Shown: positions 25,358-33,930 of the stretch, piece by piece
Position numbering within the stretch: position 1 is the first letter of the stretch
Layout: each line of letters opens with the position of its first letter
NCBI RefSeq assembly: GCF_002270415.1
Contig: NZ_NNRI01000022.1
Location: forward strand, 1,054,001-1,118,000
Direction: 5' to 3'
Origin: Mesorhizobium sophorae
Lineage (GTDB): Bacteria > Pseudomonadota > Alphaproteobacteria > Rhizobiales > Rhizobiaceae
DNA: 64,000 bases
The notes under the pieces: generated by a model
What the model was told of the DNA's origin: nothing
Database searches by the model: none
Seen by the model: the letters and a program-made list of their open reading frames with translations, nothing else
Translations under genes and position numbers: made by a program

Positions 25358-26272
25358 ATGATGCAGGCGGGTATCTTCACCGGCTATTTTCCCTATGGCC
25401 TCGAAGAGGTGGCCAGGCGCATTCGCGCGCTCGATTTCAACACGGTACAACTCGATCTGCATTTCAGGGATATCGACCTCTCGGCTGGGCAGATCAGCAA
25501 GGATAAGGCGAGGACTGTGCGGGATACGTTCCGCGACCACAATCTGCCGGTCTGCTGCATTTCCGGCTACACCAACATCATCCACCCGGACAAGGTCGAG
25601 CGCGACAAGCGCGTCGGCTATCTCAAGGAGATCATCCGCAACGCGCGCGAATTCGGCTCGCCTTACGTGATCTCGGAAACAGGCACCTACAACACCGAAT
25701 CCGATTGGGTGCACCACCCCAGGAACAAGACTGAGGAAGGATTCGAGGAATGCCGTAAGGTGATCTCCGACCTTGCCCAGACGGCCTATGACCATGGCGC
25801 GGTCTTCCTGCTCGAAACTTATGTCAACAATGTCGTCGGCTCAGTCGAGGAAACGGTCAAGATGTTCGCGCATGTCGACCATCCTGGTCTTGGCCTGCTG
25901 ATGGATCCGACCAATTATTTCGAGGCGCACAACATCGACCGCATGGACCAGGTGCTGAACCAGGTGTTCGACACGCTGACCGACAAGATCAGGATCGCGC
26001 ATGCCAAGGACGTCAAGCGCTCCGGCAGCGACAAGTCGGAGAAGCACGCCGACATTGGCGATGACAATGCTTCGGAAGGCCTCACCTTTCGCGGCGTCGG
26101 CGAGATCGAATTGCCGGCGCCCGGCCTCGGTTCGCTCAATTATGATCTTTATCTCAAGCGGCTCAGCGAAAAGCACCCGAACATCCCGGTCATCATCGAG
26201 CATCTGACCGAGGACGACGTGCCACGCGCCAAGACATTCCTCGATGGAAAATTCCGCGCCAACGGCCTTTGA
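25358..26272 (+). CDS. Sugar phosphate isomerase/epimerase family TIM-barrel protein (MocC-like)
   Basis: A 304-residue AP-endonuclease-2/xylose-isomerase-like TIM barrel. Metal ligands are suggested by LLETYVNN, the MDPTNYFE segment, HAKDVK and the terminal VIIEHLTEDD. Such proteins isomerise or dehydrate keto-sugars and inososes; MocC and IolE are relatives. It lies between a MocA-like dehydrogenase and a MocD-like desaturase. An ATG duplicate at 25361 is an equally good start. Confidence 0.85.
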   Translation: MMQAGIFTGYFPYGLEEVARRIRALDFNTVQLDLHFRDIDLSAGQISKDKARTVRDTFRDHNLPVCCISGYTNIIHPDKVERDKRVGYLKEIIRNAREFGSPYVISETGTYNTESDWVHHPRNKTEEGFEECRKVISDLAQTAYDHGAVFLLETYVNNVVGSVEETVKMFAHVDHPGLGLLMDPTNYFEAHNIDRMDQVLNQVFDTLTDKIRIAHAKDVKRSGSDKSEKHADIGDDNASEGLTFRGVGEIELPAPGLGSLNYDLYLKRLSEKHPNIPVIIEHLTEDDVPRAKTFLDGKFRANGL

Positions 26273-26292
26273 GGACCGCACGGGAGGCGACG

Positions 26293-27384
26293 ATGGCGAC
26301 GGTCAAGACAAAGCGCGACTACAGCCTGGTCGGTGAAAGCACGCGGATCGCGATCGAGACCGGGCTGGCCTCCGCCGAGTGGTATCACACAGACGTGCCG
26401 CGCAAGACTATGAAGGAGCTGATGCAACGCTCCGATATGCCGGCGATCCGCGACACCCTCATCTGGATCGCCGCCATATTGGGCTCGGCTGCCGGCGGCA
26501 TCTGGTTTTGGAGTTCATGGTGGTGCGTGCCGTTCTTCTGCGTCTACGGTGTGCTCTACGGCTCCTCCAGCGACTCGCGCTGGCACGAATGCGGCCACGG
26601 CACAGCCTTCCGCACCCGCTGGATGAACGACGTCGTCTACCAGATCGCCAGCTTCATGCTGATGCGCAATCCGGTGACCTGGCGCTGGAGCCATGCCCGA
26701 CATCACACCGACACGATCATCGTTGGCCGCGACGCCGAGATCGCGGTGATGCGTCCGCCGGATCTGTTGCGCGCCGCACTTGCCTTCACGGGCGTCCTCG
26801 ATTTCCGCTATTCGCTGCCGACGCTGGTGCGCAATGCGTTCGGCAAACTCTCGCCGGACGAGAAAAGCTTCGTGCCGGAGATGGAGCAGCACAAGGCGGT
26901 CATCGCCGCGCGCTGGCAGATCGCTATCTATCTCGCTGCGATCGCGCTGGCGCTCTGCCTCTGGTCGTTCCTGCCGCTGGTGCTAATCGGCCTGCCGCGC
27001 CTCTACGGCAGCTGGCACATGGTGCTGACCGGCCTGCTTCAGCATATCGGGCTGGCCGACAATGTCACCGATCATCGGCTGAACACGCGCACCGTCTACA
27101 TGAACCCGATCAGCCGTTTCATCTATTGGAACATGAACTACCACGTCGAACATCACGTGTTTCCGATGGTGCCCTATCATGCGCTGCCGAAGCTGCATGA
27201 GTTGATCAAGCATGATCTGCCGGAACCGAACCCTTCGATGTGGCATGCTTATCGCGAGGTCTGGCCGGTACTGATCAAACAGCTCCAGTACGAGGACTAT
27301 TTCCTCGAGCGCGAATTGCCGCCGACGGCACGGCCGTACCGCGACGAATTCCATGCGCTGACCGTCCCGGCGGCAGCGGAATAG
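26293..27384 (+). CDS. Fatty-acid-desaturase-fold membrane oxygenase (MocD-like)
   Basis: A 363-residue membrane di-iron protein. Three histidine boxes are present: HECGH (residues 98-102), HARHH (134-138) and HVEHH (284-288), with two hydrophobic hairpins between them. Rhizobial MocD, needed with the Rieske protein MocE to demethylate a rhizopine, has this architecture. Here the adjacent gene encodes a Rieske ferredoxin, so the pair probably hydroxylates or demethylates a small N- or O-methylated compound rather than a fatty acid. The function is inferred from family and context. Confidence 0.82.
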   Translation: MATVKTKRDYSLVGESTRIAIETGLASAEWYHTDVPRKTMKELMQRSDMPAIRDTLIWIAAILGSAAGGIWFWSSWWCVPFFCVYGVLYGSSSDSRWHECGHGTAFRTRWMNDVVYQIASFMLMRNPVTWRWSHARHHTDTIIVGRDAEIAVMRPPDLLRAALAFTGVLDFRYSLPTLVRNAFGKLSPDEKSFVPEMEQHKAVIAARWQIAIYLAAIALALCLWSFLPLVLIGLPRLYGSWHMVLTGLLQHIGLADNVTDHRLNTRTVYMNPISRFIYWNMNYHVEHHVFPMVPYHALPKLHELIKHDLPEPNPSMWHAYREVWPVLIKQLQYEDYFLERELPPTARPYRDEFHALTVPAAAE

Positions 27385-27395
27385 GGGAGAACCAG

Positions 27396-27710
27396 ATGGC
27401 CGGCTGGGTTGAAGCGTGCGGCGTCGATGATGTCGAGGAAGAAGACGTCATCCGCTTCGACCATGGCGGTCGCACCTTCGCCATCTATCGCAGCCCGGAT
27501 GACGAATTCTTCGCCACCGACGGCTACTGCACGCATGAGAAGGCGCATCTGGCTGACGGGCTGGTGATGGACGACATCATCGAATGTCCCAAGCACAATG
27601 GCCGCTTCAACTACAAGACTGGTGCCGCCAAGGGCGCACCGGTGTGCGTCAATCTCGCGACCTATCCGGTGAAGGTCGAGGCTGGCAAAGTGATGATCCA
27701 GATCGGCTGA
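27396..27710 (+). CDS. Rieske-type [2Fe-2S] ferredoxin (MocE-like)
   Basis: A 104-residue soluble electron carrier. The Rieske ligands are in CTHEKAHL and CPKHNGRF, the standard C-x-H and C-x2-H pairs separated by 17 residues. It starts 11 bases after the desaturase-like gene and should pass electrons to it. The ferredoxin reductase expected to complete the chain (MocF in rhizopine clusters) is not in this window. The length and motif spacing are normal for the family. Confidence 0.92.
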   Translation: MAGWVEACGVDDVEEEDVIRFDHGGRTFAIYRSPDDEFFATDGYCTHEKAHLADGLVMDDIIECPKHNGRFNYKTGAAKGAPVCVNLATYPVKVEAGKVMIQIG

Positions 27711-27744
27711 CCTGCCGCAGCACGTAACAGAGGGAATTCTTTCG

Positions 27745-28545
27745 ATGAGCCGAAAAAGACCGACGGTGGCGGACCTGCGCGCCATGAAGGGCAAGCGCCA
27801 GCTGACGATGCTGCGCGTACTGACGATGGACGAGGCCGAGGCCGCCGAGCGGGCAGGGGTCGACATCGTCTCGGTGCCGCCCGAACTGGTGCTCAACCCG
27901 CAATACCGCGATGCGGCGCCCAGCCTGTTCACCATGCCGGGGGAGAATTTCTTCGAGATCGGCACGGCGGACGATTTCCTGCGCTGGGCCTTCCGGCTCT
28001 ACAAGGCCGGCGCCGACGCGGTCTATTGCAGCGCCGGCTACGCCACGATCAAGCGGATGGCCGACGATGCCATCCCGGTCATCGGCCATGTTGGCCTCAT
28101 TCCATCGCGCGCCACCTGGACGGGCGGCTTCAAGGCTGTTGGCAAGACAGCCGACACCGCCATGGCGGTCTTCGCAGCGGTGAAGCAACTGGAGGCCGCC
28201 GGCGCCATCGGCGCGGAGATCGAAGTGGTGCCGGTCGAGGTGGCGAAGGCAATCTCGGAGCGGACGTCGCTGATCATGCTGTCGATGGGGGCGGGCACCG
28301 GCTGTGACGCGCAATATCTGTTCGCCGACGACATTCTCGGCCAGAACCGTGGGCACATGCCTCGCCACTCCAAGGTCTATCGCAATTTCGCCGCCGAATA
28401 TGATCGTTTGCAGGCTGAGCGGATCGCGGCGTTCTCCGAATATGTCGCCGACGTCAACAGCCTGGCCTATCCCGAGGACAGGCATGTCGTGCACATGGAT
28501 CCCGATGAACTACGGCTGTTCCTCGACAAGGTCGGCCGGGCGTAA
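27745..28545 (+). CDS. PanB-like ketopantoate hydroxymethyltransferase family protein
   Basis: A 266-residue TIM barrel of the PanB/phosphoenolpyruvate mutase superfamily. The opening TVADLRAMKGKRQLTMLRV and the segment GHVGLIPSRATWTGGFKAVGKT match PanB. PanB adds a hydroxymethyl group from methylene-tetrahydrofolate to a 2-keto acid. Lying after a predicted demethylase pair, it may capture one-carbon units or act on a branched keto acid in this pathway; it is unlikely to be the housekeeping enzyme since no panC is present. Its last 36 bases overlap the convergent lyase gene. Confidence 0.75.
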   Translation: MSRKRPTVADLRAMKGKRQLTMLRVLTMDEAEAAERAGVDIVSVPPELVLNPQYRDAAPSLFTMPGENFFEIGTADDFLRWAFRLYKAGADAVYCSAGYATIKRMADDAIPVIGHVGLIPSRATWTGGFKAVGKTADTAMAVFAAVKQLEAAGAIGAEIEVVPVEVAKAISERTSLIMLSMGAGTGCDAQYLFADDILGQNRGHMPRHSKVYRNFAAEYDRLQAERIAAFSEYVADVNSLAYPEDRHVVHMDPDELRLFLDKVGRA

Positions 28546-30027
28546 GGTCACCTGCCAGGGTCCGTTGGCGAGCGCGGCGAAGAGCGCTTCGGCGTCGATG
28601 CCGAGTGGCCGATCCTCCTTCAGGCTAGGGACCAGCGCGCGTATCGCCGTGTGAATTGCGGCGGTGCGTGGCGCCAGGGTGAGCCCGTCGCGCATGTCGA
28701 CCGCCTGTGCCGCCGCCATCAATTCGAAGGCGATCAGCCGCCGCCACAGCGCGACCATCCCAGCGCATTTCGCGACAGCCAGCGGTGTCTGCGTGGCATG
28801 GTCCTCGACGCCTTCCGAGACGGCCAAGAAATCCAGCATCACCGGATTGGCTCTGTGGCGGATGGCGGCCAGGATCGATGTCGCCGTCTTCTGCAGCGGC
28901 ACGAAGCCGGCCGAGGCGCCGCCGACCGGCGACAGATATTTCGGCAGGCCGTTACGGCCGGAGCCAGTAAGCTGGATGAAGCGGGCAGCGCTCGCGGCGG
29001 CACACTGGGCGATCGCCAGGCCGAGCGTTTCGAAGGCGAGCGACAGCGAGGCAGTGTGGAAATTGCCGGTCGACAGCACCAGCCCGTCGTCGCTGAGCAC
29101 CAGCGGGTTGTCGGCGGCGGCATTGAGTTCGATCTCGACGGCATGTCTCGCCTGGCCGATCGCCTCGATCAGCGCGCCATGGATCGAGGGCATGCAGCGG
29201 ATCGACAGGGGATCTTGCAAGGTGGTCGGCGTCGGTGCCTCGTCGCGGGCGAGCAGATGTTGCAAGGCCTTGGCCGCTTCCTGCTGGCCGGCCGCCGGCC
29301 GCGCCATATGCAGGCGCGGGTCGAGGATGGTGCGATTGGCGCCGATACCTTCCATGGTCAGCGCGCCAGCCTGGTGCTGCTGGGCAAGGGCGGACAGCGC
29401 ATCCGTCACCACGAGCGCACCGCTGCCCGCTGAAACAGCCGAAGCGTTAATCAGCGACAGCCCGTCCTTGGGCGCCAGGCTGATGGGGACGAGGCGGGCC
29501 ATCATCAACGCCTTGGCCGCCGGCATGCGCCGGCCCTGATAGTCGGCGTCTCCTTCACCGGTCAGCAGGCGGGCAAGCGCCGTCATCAGCACCAGATCGC
29601 CGGCGCCGATCGAGCCGAGCGACGGCATCACCGGGTGGACGCCGGCATTGAGCGCGTCGACCAAAGCGACAAACACGGTGGGCGAAAGTCCGGAGCCTCC
29701 CGTTGAAAGCATCGCCGCGCGGGCAAACATAGTTGCCCGCACGGTCTCGACCGGCAGCGCTTCGCCGACCGCGCCGCTGCGTCCTTCCAGCAGCTGGCGC
29801 TGGAAGGCGCTGGCGTCGCCCTCGACCGTCGTGCCGAGATTGGCGCCGAGCCCGGTGTTGAGGCCATAGATCTGCTGGCCGGAGGCGGCGGCCTGGTCGA
29901 GCACTGTTCGCGCCTTCTGCAGCCTGCCGAGGACATCGGATCGGACCTCCACCTTGCGCGCTTCGCGGGCCACAGCGGCGACATCCGCAGTGCCCACGCC
30001 GGCTCCGGTGAGGACGAGCGCACTCAT
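28510..30027 (-). CDS. Aromatic amino acid lyase (HAL/PAL) family protein lacking the MIO-forming serine
   Basis: A 505-residue member of the histidine/phenylalanine ammonia-lyase family. YGLNTGLGANLG (residues 54-65), GNFHTASLSLAFE and the VEDHATQTPLA segment are clear. The MIO cofactor normally arises from Ala-Ser-Gly in GSVGASGDLAPLAH; here residues 138-144 read GSIGAGD, missing one residue and having no Ser or Cys to cyclise, and the following APLAH is VLMTA. The protein should therefore not carry MIO. Some family members that expel an ammonium group other than NH3 (ergothionase, from memory) also work without MIO. The substrate is unknown. ATG overlaps the OCD stop. Confidence 0.85.
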   Translation of the reverse strand: MSALVLTGAGVGTADVAAVAREARKVEVRSDVLGRLQKARTVLDQAAASGQQIYGLNTGLGANLGTTVEGDASAFQRQLLEGRSGAVGEALPVETVRATMFARAAMLSTGGSGLSPTVFVALVDALNAGVHPVMPSLGSIGAGDLVLMTALARLLTGEGDADYQGRRMPAAKALMMARLVPISLAPKDGLSLINASAVSAGSGALVVTDALSALAQQHQAGALTMEGIGANRTILDPRLHMARPAAGQQEAAKALQHLLARDEAPTPTTLQDPLSIRCMPSIHGALIEAIGQARHAVEIELNAAADNPLVLSDDGLVLSTGNFHTASLSLAFETLGLAIAQCAAASAARFIQLTGSGRNGLPKYLSPVGGASAGFVPLQKTATSILAAIRHRANPVMLDFLAVSEGVEDHATQTPLAVAKCAGMVALWRRLIAFELMAAAQAVDMRDGLTLAPRTAAIHTAIRALVPSLKEDRPLGIDAEALFAALANGPWQVTLRPADLVEEQP

Positions 30028-31025
30028 GCGAAGCGCAGCCGCTGGCCGATGCCTTGCGCCTGCGCCTTGGCCAGCATCGCCTTGCCCAACGCAATGTCGG
30101 ACAGCGACAGGCCGCGGTGCCAGAACAGGATCGTCTCGCTGTCATTCTCTCGCCCGGCCTTGAGACCGGCGGCGATCTGGCCAAGCTCGGCATGCAGCGT
30201 CTTTTCGCTCAGCCGCCCGGTCTCGACATGGGCGCGCAGCGAGCCGAACTTGCCGCCCTTACACTGGCCCCAATCGTCGACGACCATCTTCTGCATGATG
30301 TCGGTCAGCGACAGCTCCACGGCGCTCATGGTGCCGTAGGGCACGACCAGCGCGCCGGGCTTGATCCATTCGGTCTTCAACAAGGGCTGCGGTTCCGGCA
30401 GCCGCGAGGCCTCGACCACGATGTCGGCGCCTTCGACACAGCTCTTCCAGTCGGCCACAGCGGTGGCACGCTTGCCGAGATCGGCGGAGAGTTTTGCGGC
30501 GAAACCGTCGCGGCTTTCCGGGCGGCGCGAATGGACGCGGATTTCGTCGAAGTCGAAGAGATGATCGAGCAGGCGCACGTTCCAGTAGGCGGTGCCGCGC
30601 GCGCCGATATGGGCCAGCACTTTTGAGCCCTTGCGCGCCAGATGCTTGGCGCCGATGGCGGTGACGGCACCGGTGCGCATGTCGGTGATGACGGTGGCGT
30701 CGAGGATGGCGCGCGGCGTGCCGGTGCGCGGATCGAACAGATTGAGGATGCCGAATTCGGAGGGCAGGCCGTGCAGGTAGTTGTCGACATAGTCGCCGAC
30801 GATCTTGACGCCGGCGGTGTCGAGAGGCGCGACGTAGCCGCGCAGGACATTGAAATGACCGTGGAAGGACGGGTCCGGCTCGAGATGGACGCGCGGCTCG
30901 ATCACCGTCTGGCCATTGCCTTGCGCCACCAGGCCGGCCTCGACGGCTGCAATGATTTCACCATCGGACATGGCAAGGGCGTCGATATCGAGGGCATTGA
31001 GATAGTCGATATAGATGGGTTTCAT
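30024..31025 (-). CDS. Ornithine cyclodeaminase/mu-crystallin family protein
   Basis: A 333-residue dehydrogenase-like protein. The NAD(P)-binding region has AHIGARGTAYWNVRLLDHLF, where the usual GxGxQA motif is altered to GARGTA, and upstream RTGAVTAIGAKHLARKGSK is characteristic of the family. Members include ornithine cyclodeaminase, alanine dehydrogenase and the pyrroline-2-carboxylate reductase that follows cis-3-hydroxyproline dehydratase (AcnX). That link fits the AcnX genes 7 kb away, but this protein is longer than most such reductases. ATG 31025 is chosen because the family sequence begins there; ATG 31082 is possible. Confidence 0.82.
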   Translation of the reverse strand: MKPIYIDYLNALDIDALAMSDGEIIAAVEAGLVAQGNGQTVIEPRVHLEPDPSFHGHFNVLRGYVAPLDTAGVKIVGDYVDNYLHGLPSEFGILNLFDPRTGTPRAILDATVITDMRTGAVTAIGAKHLARKGSKVLAHIGARGTAYWNVRLLDHLFDFDEIRVHSRRPESRDGFAAKLSADLGKRATAVADWKSCVEGADIVVEASRLPEPQPLLKTEWIKPGALVVPYGTMSAVELSLTDIMQKMVVDDWGQCKGGKFGSLRAHVETGRLSEKTLHAELGQIAAGLKAGRENDSETILFWHRGLSLSDIALGKAMLAKAQAQGIGQRLRFA

Positions 31026-31143
31026 CTGCTGCGTGCACTTTCCCCGGTCGCCTCTCATCCATAACAGGCCGTGACGCGACACGAAAGTTTGTTACGCCGT
31101 CTATGGACGCGGCCGGCTAATTGCTGTTCAAACCGGTTCCGTC

Positions 31144-32577
31144 ATGACTGCCATTCCCGACACTGAAGCCTTACCCGAAACGGCCACCAATGCGCGGCGC
31201 GTGGCGCTGATTGTCGCCATCGCCTTCTTCATGCAGTTGCTTGATTCGACGATCATCTCGACATCGCTGCCGCAGATGGGCGCTTCCTTCGGCGTGCCGG
31301 CGGTGGCGATGAGCATCGGCATCACCGTCTACATGCTGACCATGGCAGTGTTCGTGCCGCTGTCGGGCTGGCTCGCCGACCGGTTCGGTGCGCGCAATAT
31401 CTTCCTGCTGGCAATCATCCTTTTCACATTGGCCTCGCTCGCCTGCGGCTTCTCGCAAAACCTGACCCAGTTCGTCGCCGCACGTGTCGTGCAAGGGCTG
31501 GGAAGCGCACTGATGACGCCGGTCGGCCGCATTCTCGTCCTGCGCAATGCATCGAAGTCCGAGCTGCTCAACGCCACCGCGCTGATCACCTGGCCGGCAC
31601 TGTTCGCGCCGGTGGTCGGGCCGGTGCTGGGCGGCTTCATCACCACCTATCTGTCCTGGCACTGGAACTTCTTCATCAACATCCCGCTCGGCGTGATCGG
31701 GCTGGCGCTGGTCGCCCGCTTCATTCCCGGCGACCGCGATGCCAACCCAAAACCGCTAGACTGGCCGGGTTTTTTCCTGACATCGGCGGGACTTGCTTGC
31801 CTTCTGTACGGGCTCGAACGCATCGCGCATCCAGAAGACGGTGTCTTGCCGACGGTGGCGCTCATCGCCTTCGGCGTCGCCATCGGCTGGCTGGCGGTGC
31901 GCCATCTCAGGCGCGCACCGCATCCGCTGCTCAACCTCTCATCGTTCAAGGTGCTGACCTTCGCCATCTCGACGCTTGCCGCCGGCACCAATTTCCGGGT
32001 GGCGATCAACGCCACGCCGTTCCTGTTGCCGCTTCTGTTCCAGGTCGGCTTCGGTCTCAGCCCCGTCGATGCCGGCATGATGATCCTGGCCTATTTCCTC
32101 GGCAATCTCGGCATGAAGACGGTGACGACGCCGACGCTGCGGCGCTTCGGCTTTCGATCTGTGCTCGTCGTCAACGGCCTGATCGCCTCGGCGTCGATCA
32201 TGGCGTGCGCGGCGATCTCACCGCAGACGCCGCAAGCGCTGGTGATCCTACTGATGCTGATCGCCGGCCTGTCGCGCTCGATGCAGTTCACCGCACTCAA
32301 CACGCTGGCCTTCGCCGATATCGACGCGGCGCAACGCAGTTCGGCCGCGACACTGTCCAGCATGCTGCAGCAAGTGGCGATGCTGTTCGGCGTCGCGGTG
32401 GCGGCGGCGATCCTCAACCTGTCGCAGATCGCCAGGGACCGGCCGGCGCTCGACCTCGTCGATTTTCGAATCGCCTTTCTGGCGATCGGCGCCATCGGGC
32501 TGGTGGCGGCGTTGCGTTTCCTCGCGCTGCCACCAGGTGCGAGTGCCGAGGTTTCCGGCCACGCACGGGGGGACTGA
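31144..32577 (+). CDS. MFS transporter, DHA2 (EmrB/QacA) family
   Basis: A 477-residue membrane protein with 13-14 predicted segments. Signature stretches are QLLDSTIISTSLPQMG in the first helix (motif D1 of DHA2), SGWLADRFGARN (motif A) and GPVLGGFITTYLSWHWNFFINIPLG (motif C). Members export drugs or metabolites with proton antiport. It is divergent from the OCD/lyase unit across about 120 bases, so it may export a product or toxic intermediate of that pathway, or be unrelated. Confidence 0.88.
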   Translation: MTAIPDTEALPETATNARRVALIVAIAFFMQLLDSTIISTSLPQMGASFGVPAVAMSIGITVYMLTMAVFVPLSGWLADRFGARNIFLLAIILFTLASLACGFSQNLTQFVAARVVQGLGSALMTPVGRILVLRNASKSELLNATALITWPALFAPVVGPVLGGFITTYLSWHWNFFINIPLGVIGLALVARFIPGDRDANPKPLDWPGFFLTSAGLACLLYGLERIAHPEDGVLPTVALIAFGVAIGWLAVRHLRRAPHPLLNLSSFKVLTFAISTLAAGTNFRVAINATPFLLPLLFQVGFGLSPVDAGMMILAYFLGNLGMKTVTTPTLRRFGFRSVLVVNGLIASASIMACAAISPQTPQALVILLMLIAGLSRSMQFTALNTLAFADIDAAQRSSAATLSSMLQQVAMLFGVAVAAAILNLSQIARDRPALDLVDFRIAFLAIGAIGLVAALRFLALPPGASAEVSGHARGD

Positions 32578-32844
32578 AATCGAATTTTTCCACCTGACGC
32601 GGAGATAAATTCCGCCTTGCCCTTTCGCCTTGGTCGGTGCTTTCGCACGCGATCGCATTGGCGCAACCAATTGCTAAAAATCCAGGCTTTTCCGGGCATT
32701 GCGCCAGTTTTGGCAATCGATGCGTCCACTCGATGAATATCGCCGCCGACCGGGCTTCTGAACGCGGATTCATTTGACGAACCGGCGCTAAGCCGATTAG
32801 CTTTCCGTGGGATGGCAGCGCTGCCATTGGGGCGTAAGCGGGAC

Positions 32845-33831
32845 ATGAACGCGATCGGCTGGCCGAATTTCAGGAGCCTGAATCAGGAAGGCATTGTCTT
32901 TGCCATTGCCGTGGTGCTGTTTGTTGCCGCTGCCATCGGCCTGCCGGGCTTCATCGACCCAAACAATCTCTTGGCCATCGTCCGCTCGGTGTCGGTGCTC
33001 GGCATACTGGCGCTCGGCATGGCTGTCGTCATCATCGGCCGAGGCATCGACCTCTCGGCCGTGGCGATCATGGCAATGTCTGTCGCCTGGTATCTGCAGC
33101 TCCTGAATTCAGGAACGCCGGACGGGCTGGCCTTCGCCTATGTGCTGGCCGGCGTGCTCGCGATCGGCCTGCTAAACGGCTTCCTCGTCGCCTATGCCGA
33201 TGTGCCGGCGATCTTCGTGACGCTGGCGACTGGTTCCTTCGTCTTCGGCTACGTCCGCTCGCAACTGATCACGCAGGATGCCGTGCCGGTGCCGCAGGGC
33301 CATTGGGTCGAGCTGCTCGGCGGCCTGCGCTTCCTCGATATTCCCATCGAGGTGTTCGTCTTCGCGGGCCTCGCCTTCTTGTTCTTCCTGTTCCTACGCT
33401 ACACCAAATGGGGCCGCTACATCTATTTCGCCGGCGACAATCCGGTCGCGGCGCGCAACATCGGCATTCCGGTGCGGCCGATGTTGGTGCTGCGCTATGT
33501 GCTGTCGGCCTTCGTCGCGCTGATTGCCGGCCTGCTGACGGCGGCCAGCCTGCATTCGATCAACACCCGCGTCGTCAACTCGACGCTGCTCTACGACATC
33601 GTGCTGGTGGCGGTGATCGGCGGCATCGGCCTGTCCGGCGGGCGGGGCGGGGTGCGTAACGTGCTGGTCGGGGCGGCGCTGATCGGCATCCTGCTCAACG
33701 CCATGACCATCATCGACATTCCGCTGCTCTATCAGAACCTGATCAAGGCGGCGATCCTGCTGGGGGCGATCATCGTCGACGGCGTCATCAACCCACGTGA
33801 CGAACAGACCGCGCAGCAGGGCGATATCTAA
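32845..33831 (+). CDS. Sugar-type ABC permease (RbsC family)
   Basis: A 328-residue permease with about ten hydrophobic segments of the BPD_transp_2 (RbsC/XylH) family. GRGIDLSAVAIMAMS corresponds to the family's GGIDLSVG motif and GGIGLSGGRGGVRNVL to the conserved GG motif near the C-terminus. It is the first gene of an operon with a binding protein, a second permease-propeller fusion and a double ATPase. Start 32845 is preferred to the in-frame 32812. A hairpin overlaps its stop codon. Confidence 0.88.
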   Translation: MNAIGWPNFRSLNQEGIVFAIAVVLFVAAAIGLPGFIDPNNLLAIVRSVSVLGILALGMAVVIIGRGIDLSAVAIMAMSVAWYLQLLNSGTPDGLAFAYVLAGVLAIGLLNGFLVAYADVPAIFVTLATGSFVFGYVRSQLITQDAVPVPQGHWVELLGGLRFLDIPIEVFVFAGLAFLFFLFLRYTKWGRYIYFAGDNPVAARNIGIPVRPMLVLRYVLSAFVALIAGLLTAASLHSINTRVVNSTLLYDIVLVAVIGGIGLSGGRGGVRNVLVGAALIGILLNAMTIIDIPLLYQNLIKAAILLGAIIVDGVINPRDEQTAQQGDI

Positions 33832-33855
33832 GCATGATCCCGAAGAGATCATGCT
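33831..33855 (+). repeat. Short palindromic element between permease and binding-protein genes
   Basis: AGCATGATC (33831-33839) and GATCATGCT (33847-33855) form a perfect nine-base stem with a seven-base loop CCGAAGA. It looks like a shortened form of the GCATGATC-CCGAAAAG palindromic repeat common in rhizobial genomes; a related element lies at 49921-49989. Confidence 0.6.
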
Positions 33856-33930
33856 CGAACCAGAGGACTTGACCAAACGCGGACGGTTGGGCCGTCGGTG
33901 AACCACAATGACCAAAACAGAGGATGTGAC

